Assembly (NCBI RefSeq): GCF_015207705.1
Contig: NZ_JADEWI010000003.1
Span: forward strand, 186,001-250,000
Source: Nostoc sp. LEGE 06077
GTDB lineage: Bacteria; Cyanobacteriota; Cyanobacteriia; Cyanobacteriales; Nostocaceae
Reading direction: 5' to 3'
Length of the DNA stretch: 64,000 nucleotides
Below the pieces are notes generated by a model that worked only from the letters and a program-made list of their open reading frames with translations, was not told the DNA's origin and searched no databases. Both the position numbers and the translations under genes were made by a program. The first letter of the stretch is position 1, and every line of letters begins with the position of its first letter. Positions 36,323 to 43,475 of this stretch are shown in pieces.

Positions 36323-36736
36323 ATGCATTATTACGTAATATACGACGGAAATTGCAATCTCTGCGTTACTTTAGTGCAATTTTTAGAAACATTAGACAAA
36401 GGCAAGATGTTTCTTTACACTTCGATGCAAGATGAGCAACAACTTACACAGTGGGGAATAACATCCCAAGATTGTCAACAAGGAATGATATTAATTGATG
36501 CTAATGCCCCTGAACGACGTTGGCAAGGTAGCGATGCGGCTGAAGAAATTGGCAAGTTACTACCGATGGGGAGTTTGTTTGTCGATGCTTATCGTGCTTT
36601 ACCAGGGATGAAGTGGGCAGGCGATCGCTTCTACGAACAAATCCGTGATAATCGTTATACGTTGTTTGGTAAGCGTGCTAATACCTATCAATCAGCATAC
36701 TGTGTAGATGGTGGCTGCAAAATTGGTAATGATTAG
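36323..36736 (+). CDS. DCC-family thiol-disulfide oxidoreductase-like protein (DUF393)
   Basis: 137 residues. The DUF393 hallmark is the N-terminal YDGNCNLC, with CxxC-like spacing of Cys11 and Cys14. A second typical segment, ERRWQGSDAA, is in the middle, and GGCK is at the C-terminus. The fold is thioredoxin-like; the role of DCC proteins is unproven. The Uma2 gene starts 40 bases later on the same strand. Confidence 0.9.
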   Translation: MHYYVIYDGNCNLCVTLVQFLETLDKGKMFLYTSMQDEQQLTQWGITSQDCQQGMILIDANAPERRWQGSDAAEEIGKLLPMGSLFVDAYRALPGMKWAGDRFYEQIRDNRYTLFGKRANTYQSAYCVDGGCKIGND

Positions 36737-36776
36737 TTTATCAGCAGTTTTTGACAGTCTACTTTAGGGGGTTGGC

Positions 36777-37592
36777 ATGACAGTCAGTAAGCCAAATTTA
36801 GAAATTACATCCCAAACAACTGATATCGTAGATGATATCGTGGACTGGCAACCCCCAATGCCACCCACCGATTTAATATTTGATGACGGAGAACCTTTGG
36901 AGTCAAATCGCCATCGTATTGCTATGAATGTCTTAATTCGGTCATTGCAACAAGCTTGGGCTGACCGAAATGACTTTTACACAGGTGGCAATATGTTCAT
37001 CTACTACAGCAGTACCCAAGCACGTAACAATGATTTCCGCGGCCCGGATTTCTTCGCTGTACTAAATGTTGATGGTACTATACCCAGACAAGGTTGGGTC
37101 GTTTGGGAAGAAAACGGCCGTTACCCAGATGTCATTGTGGAATTAATGTCACCATCGACGGCGCGGGTTGATCAAGAGACAAAAAAAGAAATTTATCAAC
37201 AAACCTTCCGCACACCAGATTATTTTGTCTATGACCCCTTTGACCCTAATTCTTTACAAGGCTGGCATTTAGATACCAATCAAAATTATCAGCCCTTAAC
37301 ATCAAATGAACACGGCTGGCTGTGGTGTCAGCGTTTAAGTTTATGGCTGGGAACTTGGGAAGGCACAGTAGACCGAGAAACAGCCATTTGGCTGCGGTTT
37401 TATGATGCCGATGGTAATCTTGTGCCTTTACCAGAAGAAGCCGCCCAAGCAAAGGCTGAAACTGCTCAAGCCCAAGCTGAAGCTGCACAGTTACAAGCTG
37501 AGGCTGCACAGGCACAAGCACAAATAGCCCAAGCACGCGCTGAAAGGTTAGCCGCCCGTTTACGAGAATTAGGCGAAGACCCTGATATTTAA
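36777..37592 (+). CDS. Uma2 family protein with Ala/Gln coiled-coil tail
   Basis: 271 residues of the Uma2 (DUF820, PD-(D/E)XK-like) family, which is expanded in cyanobacteria. The nuclease-like core is at about 25-190, with GPDFFAVLN and VIVELMSPST as the acidic motifs. After residue 215 a Gln/Ala heptad repeat (AQAKAETAQAQAEAAQ and so on) makes a coiled coil, ending in RLAARLRELGEDPDI, the usual Uma2 tail. Activity has not been shown for most of the family. A truncated relative of this tail is at 54356-54580 and a full copy at 57234-57797. Confidence 0.9.
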   Translation: MTVSKPNLEITSQTTDIVDDIVDWQPPMPPTDLIFDDGEPLESNRHRIAMNVLIRSLQQAWADRNDFYTGGNMFIYYSSTQARNNDFRGPDFFAVLNVDGTIPRQGWVVWEENGRYPDVIVELMSPSTARVDQETKKEIYQQTFRTPDYFVYDPFDPNSLQGWHLDTNQNYQPLTSNEHGWLWCQRLSLWLGTWEGTVDRETAIWLRFYDADGNLVPLPEEAAQAKAETAQAQAEAAQLQAEAAQAQAQIAQARAERLAARLRELGEDPDI

Positions 37593-37610
37593 TCATCAGT
37601 CCTGGAAATT

Positions 37611-38042
37611 TCAGACTTCAGACTTCTCATTAAACAATTCTAAAATCTGCTGACAAAATTGTTTTAGCTTGTCGCTGATTTGTGGAGACGGTACAGACTC
37701 ACCAACAATGTTCCAGTGTTCTACTGTCGAAAGTCGCCACGCTTCACCCCGATGATCAAATCCAGCAACTTCTATGCCAATTGCCCGACGTAAGTTTGTG
37801 ATCGGATCTTGATGAAAGCGAATTTGAATTAATACACTACGACTCCGCCAGGATTTGCTAATACCAGGAAAGTGAAAGCCAATGTCGATAGAATCGGGAT
37901 CAACCAATTCTCTCGTTTCTGGGTCATTCTTCCAAGGTTTCAAATCCGATTTCGCATCGGGAAACTGGAATTTGAATAAATTCACTACCGTAGCAATCTT
38001 GCTGGCTAGTTCAAGGTTAGTTGCCTGTTCAGATGCGTTCAC
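37611..38042 (-). CDS. conserved cyanobacterial hypothetical protein, 143 aa
   Basis: I do not recognise a named family. The start is GTG at 38042. The protein is soluble with a mixed alpha/beta composition; the best landmark is SWRSRSVLIQIRFHQDP followed by RRAIGIEVAGFDHRGEAWRLSTVEHW. It looks like a small globular domain found in many cyanobacteria. It is convergent with the Uma2 gene and divergent from psbQ. Nothing shows its function. Confidence 0.7.
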   Translation of the reverse strand: MNASEQATNLELASKIATVVNLFKFQFPDAKSDLKPWKNDPETRELVDPDSIDIGFHFPGISKSWRSRSVLIQIRFHQDPITNLRRAIGIEVAGFDHRGEAWRLSTVEHWNIVGESVPSPQISDKLKQFCQQILELFNEKSEV

Positions 38043-38393
38043 TAAAAAACACTCCTAAATAGTTAGTCAGCTAAGGGCAATGCGACGACAGAAAACCGCC
38101 AGAAAGCTTATCTTATTAGTGTTTCAGCTTATCAAGACGTTTTAAATTTCGCAACTCAAAGATTACCTTTCCTTAACAATTGCTCCAGTAGGAAGTATGA
38201 AACTTTAGGTGTATGAGTAATTATACTTAAAAATTTAGGAAAGTGTCTGAGACTTTACCCTCGTTCAATAATGGTCTGAAAAAAATCTGAGATTTTTCCG
38301 CAAAATCATCTAATGGCTAGAACGATAAATCACCCTGGCGATCTAAAATTACACTGTTAGCTGGCAAACGTTAAAAAAAGTTAAGTTCAGGTT
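38043..38393. promoter_or_regulatory. divergent region upstream of psbQ
   Basis: 351 bases, AT-rich, with no open frame. It presumably holds the psbQ promoter; I could not single out -10/-35 boxes with confidence. Confidence 0.4.
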
Positions 38394-38858
38394 ATGGCGC
38401 GTCAACGCTCGATTTTCTCAATCATTCTGGTATTCTTGGCTACATTCCTCATCAGTTGTGGTGGCCCTAGTGTCGCAGTTGCACCTCCAACTTATACAGC
38501 AGATCAAGTTGCCCAAATTCAGGAATACGTGCCTGAAATTCAGACTGTGCGCGATCGCGCAGACGAACTGAAAAACCTCATCCAAACAAATGAGTGGATT
38601 GATGTGGGTAACTTTATTCATGGCCCGATGGCAGAAGCTAGACTGACCATGACTTACATCACGCCCCATCTTCTTCCTAAAGACCAAACCGCAGCCCGTC
38701 AAATCACCAAAGATTTACTGACCCACTTGGTAAAACTTGATCAAGCAGCTGGTAGAGGCAATAGTTTAGTTGCTTTGAATAACTACCAAGCCGTATTTAC
38801 AGATGTTGACAAATTTATCCAACTACTGCCTGAAGGTAGCAAGCAAGCTGAATCCTAA
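38394..38858 (+). CDS. psbQ: photosystem II protein PsbQ (CyanoQ) lipoprotein
   Basis: 154 residues. The N-terminus is a lipoprotein signal peptide with the lipobox LISC at 19-22, so the mature protein is attached to the thylakoid lumen side. The remaining part is a four-helix bundle with the pattern YVPEIQTVRDRADELKNLI and TYITPHLLPKDQ, matching cyanobacterial CyanoQ. CyanoQ stabilises the oxygen-evolving complex. It is followed by an inverted repeat at about 38890-38940, a possible terminator. Confidence 0.93.
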   Translation: MARQRSIFSIILVFLATFLISCGGPSVAVAPPTYTADQVAQIQEYVPEIQTVRDRADELKNLIQTNEWIDVGNFIHGPMAEARLTMTYITPHLLPKDQTAARQITKDLLTHLVKLDQAAGRGNSLVALNNYQAVFTDVDKFIQLLPEGSKQAES

Positions 38859-38959
38859 CTAGTGATTCCTGAGTGATAAGTTATGAGTTAGAAGAAAAAA
38901 GGCTGAAGTATTGACTTCCGTCTTGCACTTCTAGCTCATAACTCTTCAATATCCAAGCA

Positions 38960-40024
38960 ATGAGTCATGTAATAATTATCGGTTGTGGTGTCATTGGAGC
39001 CGCGATCGCCTACGAACTGAGTCAAGTTACAGGGTTGCAAATTACTGTGATTGACCAAAACCAACCCGCACAAGCTTCTACAGGTGCAGCCCTTGGGGTT
39101 TTGATGGGTGCTATTAGTCAAAAAATCAAGGGTAAAGCTTGGCGGCTAAGACAAACCAGCATTGAACGTTATGAAACCTTAATTCCCGAATTAGAAGCAT
39201 TAACTGGACGTACAATCCCCTTCAACCGTCAGGGTATTCTGCATCTTTGTTGGGAAGAAGAAAATTTTGATAACTGGGCAAAATTAGTTGAAGTTCGCCA
39301 TTCCCAAGGTTGGCAATTGGAAATTTGGGACACAGCAAAACTTAAAAATCTTTGCCCACAGGTAGATAATGACAAAATTACTGGCGCTGTCTACTCCCCT
39401 CAAGACCGCCAACTTGACCCCACAGCCCTTACATTAGCCTTAGTTGAAGCCGCCCAAAAAAAAGGTGTAACTTTCAAATTTGGTGTGAATGTTTTAAATA
39501 TCTCACCAAAATCAATCGAAACTACAGCAGGAGAAATAACCGCTGATTGGGTGGTGGTGGCTGCTGGACTGGGTTCTACACTCCTAACAGCCCAGTTAAA
39601 CCAAAAAGTTGATATCCGCCCCGTTTTAGGACAAGCATTACAAGTACATTTAGCAAATCCCATCGGCAACCCTGAATTTCAGCCGATGATTACCTGTAAT
39701 GATGTGCATATCGTTCCTGTCGGCGGCGGCGATTATTGGATAGGCGCAACGGTGGAGTTTCCCACTGATGGCGATGAAATTCCACCCAATCATGAACTAT
39801 TAGATTCAGTTAAACAACAAGCGATCGCCTTTTGTCCAGAACTCGCCTCAGCAACTATTACCCGTACCTGGTCAGGGTTACGCCCCCGCCCCGAAGGTCG
39901 CCCAGCACCAATAATTGAAAAACTGCCAGGATTTAACAATATCCTCCTCGCCACCGGACATTATCGTAACGGTGTGTTACTAGCCCCTGCAACTGCATCT
40001 GCGATTCGTGAGATGATTATTTGA
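38960..40024 (+). CDS. FAD-dependent amino-acid oxidase/dehydrogenase (DAO/ThiO-like)
   Basis: 354 residues. The Rossmann motif GCGVIG is at about 8-13, in the first beta-alpha-beta unit. The C-terminal GxR region (SGLRPRPEGRPAPIIE) and the ATGHYRNGVLLAPATA ending match the D-amino-acid oxidase/glycine oxidase (ThiO) group. In cyanobacteria ThiO is often fused to ThiG; this one is not. The substrate cannot be assigned. It is followed after 50 bases by an alpha/beta hydrolase on the same strand, probably one operon. Confidence 0.88.
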   Translation: MSHVIIIGCGVIGAAIAYELSQVTGLQITVIDQNQPAQASTGAALGVLMGAISQKIKGKAWRLRQTSIERYETLIPELEALTGRTIPFNRQGILHLCWEEENFDNWAKLVEVRHSQGWQLEIWDTAKLKNLCPQVDNDKITGAVYSPQDRQLDPTALTLALVEAAQKKGVTFKFGVNVLNISPKSIETTAGEITADWVVVAAGLGSTLLTAQLNQKVDIRPVLGQALQVHLANPIGNPEFQPMITCNDVHIVPVGGGDYWIGATVEFPTDGDEIPPNHELLDSVKQQAIAFCPELASATITRTWSGLRPRPEGRPAPIIEKLPGFNNILLATGHYRNGVLLAPATASAIREMII

Positions 40025-40074
40025 GAATTGAGAAATAATATTTCTTAATTATTAGTTTTGATTAGGAAAGTAGC

Positions 40075-40923
40075 GTGTCTGTAACAGAACATAAAGTAAA
40101 AGTTGATTCATTAGAGTGGTTTTATCGGGAAGCTGAACCGATTGGACAAAGTGATTTATTACCTGTAATCTTGCTGCACGGAATAGTATCCCAAAGTTAT
40201 AGCTGGCGAAACATTTTGCCTGCTTTAGCCAGCCAAGGAACACGCGCGATCGCACCAGATTGGATTGGTTATGGCTTTTCTGCTATGCCAGAAAAACGTG
40301 ATTTCGCTTACACTCCAGACGCATTTATTACGGCTTTAGAAAGATTTATTCAAGAACTAAAAATTGAAAGATTTTCTCTAGTTGTTCAAGGGTTTTTAGG
40401 TTCTGTTGGCTTACAATATGCCTTACGTCACCCAGAACAAATTGCCAACATTGCTATTTTAAATGCACCAATTTCAACTACTGCTAAATTACCTTGGAAA
40501 ATCAAACAAATGGGTTTACCTTTAGCAGGTGAAATGATGACTCAAGACCCATTATTAGTTGACCGCACCCTAGAAGGGGGTAGCCGTTACCGTATCGCAG
40601 ATCAAGATTTAGATATTTACCGCCGACCTTTTTTGAAAACTTCTGCGGCTGGTAGAGGTCTATTATCAACCATTCGCAATTTGCAACTTCCAGAAGCAAT
40701 GGCAGAAATTGAATCTGGCTTTCAAAAATGGCAACAGCCAATTCTAATTCAATGGGGTATGATTGACCCCTGGTTATCCATAGACATAGCCCAAAAATTT
40801 AGTGATTCTGTCTCCAACACCGAAGTAATAAAACTTAATAAAGTCGGACATTACCCACAAGAACATTATCACAGCACAATTTTAGAAGATTTGTTGCCTT
40901 TTGTCAGACGTGTGAATAAATAA
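40075..40923 (+). CDS. alpha/beta-hydrolase fold protein with altered nucleophile elbow
   Basis: 282 residues, start GTG at 40075 with AGGAAAG upstream. The fold is clear: LLHG near 34-37 (oxyanion), DWIGYG near 62-67, the acid in WGMIDPW and the His in VGHYPQEH. At the nucleophile elbow the normal GxSxG reads QGFLG at 105-109, so Phe107 stands where Ser or Asp should be. The catalytic triad therefore appears incomplete, and the protein may be non-enzymatic or use another residue. The family is cyanobacterial and known as haloalkane-dehalogenase-like. Confidence 0.85.
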   Translation: MSVTEHKVKVDSLEWFYREAEPIGQSDLLPVILLHGIVSQSYSWRNILPALASQGTRAIAPDWIGYGFSAMPEKRDFAYTPDAFITALERFIQELKIERFSLVVQGFLGSVGLQYALRHPEQIANIAILNAPISTTAKLPWKIKQMGLPLAGEMMTQDPLLVDRTLEGGSRYRIADQDLDIYRRPFLKTSAAGRGLLSTIRNLQLPEAMAEIESGFQKWQQPILIQWGMIDPWLSIDIAQKFSDSVSNTEVIKLNKVGHYPQEHYHSTILEDLLPFVRRVNK

Positions 40924-41217
40924 TCAGAAATAAATTTTGCAAAAATCGATATTATAAAAAATGAACCCATAGATAAACACATATAATTTCTCTGTGTTTA
41001 ATCAATAGCTAATTAGATGATTTGACACAACATTTAATGCGATCTTAAGCGAATGTAGAAAGTTAACTAAGTAGGTATACAGAATCAAATGTAAAATGCA
41101 AATCAAAGATATTCGCTGATATCAAAGGTTGTTCCTCCTGCCTTTTGCCTTTTGCCTCTTGCCTTCTACTTCATCACTTACGATGTATTAAAGCCACCTT
41201 AATGGAGATGAGAATTC
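40924..41217. other. intergenic region before hemJ
   Basis: 294 bases. Heptamer-type repeats lie near 41137-41168 (tgccttt and similar). No gene is visible. Confidence 0.45.
41137..41168. repeat. short tandem heptamer repeats (STRR-like)
   Basis: Copies of TGCCTTT and relatives (gccttttgccttttgcctct) form a short array, again typical of heterocystous cyanobacterial intergenic DNA. Confidence 0.7.
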
Positions 41218-41802
41218 ATGGCTTATTCTTGGTTTAAAGCATTTCATATTATTGGCATTGTCGTTTGGTTTGCTGGGTTGTTTTATCTGGTGCGTTTGTT
41301 TATCTACCACGTTGAAGCCGAACAAGAACCAGAACCAGCACGCACGATACTGAAAAATCAGTATCAAATCATGGAACTACGTCTTTACCGCATTATCACT
41401 ACTCCCGGAATGATAGTCACAGTAGCGATGGCGATAGGTTTACTGAGTACTGAACCAGAAGTTTTAAAGCAGAGTTGGTTACATTTTAAATTGCTATTTG
41501 TTGCCATTCTATTGGCTTATCATCATTACTGTGGTCGTTTGATGAAGAAGTTAGCAAAAGATGAATGTCGCTGGAGTGGTCAACAGTTACGTGCTTTAAA
41601 CGAAGCACCTACAGTTATGTTAGTGGTGATTGTACTATTGGCTGTCTTCAAAAACAATCTACCTACAGATATCACCGCTTGGGGAATTTTTGGCTTGATA
41701 ATTTTCATGGCGGTTACGATTCAACTATACGCCAAGAAACGCAAGCGTGATAAAGAACAATTAATGGCGCAGATAAGCCAAGTTCCTCAAGAACAAAGTT
41801 AG
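41218..41802 (+). CDS. hemJ: protoporphyrinogen IX oxidase HemJ
   Basis: 194 residues with four membrane helices. The conserved FHIIGIVVWFAGLFYL with His10, YRIITTPGM with a conserved Arg, and HHYCGRLMKKLAKD in the loop match HemJ, the oxygen-independent enzyme used by many cyanobacteria in place of HemG or HemY. It oxidises protoporphyrinogen to protoporphyrin IX for haem and chlorophyll. The gene stands alone; GGAGATG precedes the ATG. Confidence 0.95.
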   Translation: MAYSWFKAFHIIGIVVWFAGLFYLVRLFIYHVEAEQEPEPARTILKNQYQIMELRLYRIITTPGMIVTVAMAIGLLSTEPEVLKQSWLHFKLLFVAILLAYHHYCGRLMKKLAKDECRWSGQQLRALNEAPTVMLVVIVLLAVFKNNLPTDITAWGIFGLIIFMAVTIQLYAKKRKRDKEQLMAQISQVPQEQS

Positions 41803-41947
41803 ATAAGTAGACCTTTTGTGGAAAATTTGGGGACGCTAATTCCTCTTTTATCTGATATAAGTTGAGAAGCTTAATTCTTTCGGGTGCGTTTAACTTTGTT
41901 AGCGCACCTCTGCTTTATTTAAATTGGCATCAAGAGGTAATTGCACA

Positions 41948-42811
41948 ATGCAAATTCAGCAATTATTTAGCAAGCGAGTCGGCGTAATTGCGACAATGCA
42001 CCACAAAGAAAAGGTAATTGCGCCATTATTAGAACAAGAATTAGATATTAAAACTATTGTGCCATCTAATTTTAATACTGATGCTTTTGGTACATTTACC
42101 AGAGATATAAAACGCGCAGGAACTCAAATTGCAGCCGCCAAATTAAAAGCAGAAACAGCATTAAAGATGACAGGGGAAAGTTTAGCGATCGCTAGTGAAG
42201 GAAGTTTTGTCCCTCATCCACTTGTACCATATATTTACTCTAATCGAGAAATTGTTATTTTATTAGATAAACAAAACGAAATAGAAATTATTGGCGAGGA
42301 ATTTTCTATAGACACTAACTTTAATCATCAGATAGTTGAAAATCTTCAAGAAGCCGATGATTTTGCTAAAAAAGTGGGCTTTCCTGAACATGGTTTAGTT
42401 ATTTATTGGCAAGATGTTGCTAAAAATAGCACTGAGATAATTAAAGGAATTACAACAGAAGCGAAACTGCAAGAAACTATCCAAACAGGATTGCATAATT
42501 CTGTAGATGGTAAAGTTAGCTTAGAAACAGATATGCGAGCGCTTTATAACCCAACCCGGATGAAAAATATTGCCAAAGCCACCTTAGATTTATTAACTAA
42601 AATTAAAAGTTTATGTCCCCAATGTTCTGCACCCGGTTTTGCTATCACTGAGAAAATTGCAGGTTTACCCTGTGAAATGTGTGCTATGCCTACTAATTTG
42701 ACACATTCAGTAATTTATCAGTGTCAAAAATGTGATTTTAAGCAAGAAAAACTATTTCCTAATGGTAGAGAATTTGCTGACCCGGCGCAATGTATGTATT
42801 GTAATCCTTAG
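41948..42811 (+). CDS. DUF6671 family protein with C-terminal zinc-ribbon
   Basis: 287 residues from the ATG at 41948 (an upstream TTG at 41924 gives 295). The N-terminal two thirds are an alpha/beta domain with HHKEKVIAPLLEQEL and the TFTRDIKRAGTQI segment. Near the C-terminus are CPQC, CEMC, CQKC and CMYC, eight Cys in four CxxC pairs, giving two zinc ribbons. The family is annotated as DUF6671 and has no known function. It is in no operon. Confidence 0.82.
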   Translation: MQIQQLFSKRVGVIATMHHKEKVIAPLLEQELDIKTIVPSNFNTDAFGTFTRDIKRAGTQIAAAKLKAETALKMTGESLAIASEGSFVPHPLVPYIYSNREIVILLDKQNEIEIIGEEFSIDTNFNHQIVENLQEADDFAKKVGFPEHGLVIYWQDVAKNSTEIIKGITTEAKLQETIQTGLHNSVDGKVSLETDMRALYNPTRMKNIAKATLDLLTKIKSLCPQCSAPGFAITEKIAGLPCEMCAMPTNLTHSVIYQCQKCDFKQEKLFPNGREFADPAQCMYCNP

Positions 42812-42965
42812 TAATCTCGTTTGATTTTGAGTAGGGGGTAGAAAAGAGTATGATTTTGCTAACTCCGTAACCTATAACTTATCACCTGTAACCTCCTCTA
42901 AAAAAAATCTCCCGCCACTAACTAGCAACGAGAAGATTCAAAGTTATAGTTCGTCAGGTGATCGG

Positions 42966-42979
42966 AATAGTATACTATT
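42966..42979. promoter_or_regulatory. perfect 14-bp palindrome
   Basis: The sequence aatagtatactatt is its own reverse complement. It is 155 bases after the DUF6671 gene and 500 bases before the fusion gene at 43476, so the gene it serves, if any, is unclear. Confidence 0.3.
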
Positions 42980-43311
42980 TAGTATTTATTTTAGGTATAT
43001 TTATTCCTCCGTTAGATAGAGAAATAATCTAGCTAATGACTGATGTATGTATATACTAATACTGCTGAAAATTACATAATCAATTTAGGATTGAAACCTA
43101 AAAGTTAGTTTATGGTAATCCCTAAAAACTAACTTAAAATAAATTATTAGATAAGATGATCACGTATAAAAAAGCCCCACTGCTTTTTAAAAGCAAAAGG
43201 GCAAACGGTATGGTGTGAGGAACAAACTATTTGTTTACTTCAATATAAGTTAGCAAGGGAATGTGACAGTGTTATCACATTTATATGAAAATTATGCGAT
43301 CGCCAATAATT

Positions 43312-43401
43312 TTAGCTACGGGTAAAAAATAGCGCCGCCAAGACAATTAAACCTAAAAGCGCCAAGGGAACCCAAAGATTAGGGACATCTGACAAACTCA
43401 T
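43312..43401 (-). CDS. possible 29-aa single-helix membrane protein
   Basis: The open frame encodes MSLSDVPNLW and then a hydrophobic helix (VPLALLGLIVLAALFF) and a basic end TRS. Size and shape are like the small single-helix subunits of photosystems and the b6f complex, but I do not match it to psaM, petL, petN, psbX, psbM or psb30. It has no strong Shine-Dalgarno sequence. It diverges from the fusion gene at 43476 by 74 bases. Real status is uncertain. Confidence 0.45.
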   Translation of the reverse strand: MSLSDVPNLWVPLALLGLIVLAALFFTRS

Positions 43402-43475
43402 CACACAGTACTTTTGGTGTTCCGATCAGGGATAATTCCATTTATACAGCAAGCGGCCTGCATGGAAAACCCACA

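Larger units (their letters stand above)
42812..43475. other. intergenic region with several stem-loops
   Basis: 664 bases. A perfect 14-bp palindrome, aatagtatactatt, is at 42966-42979. An inverted repeat (43102-43111 and 43126-43135) lies further right, then a hairpin near 43167-43202. A 29-codon open frame on the minus strand (43312-43401) is listed separately. No tRNA-like fold was seen. Confidence 0.45.
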
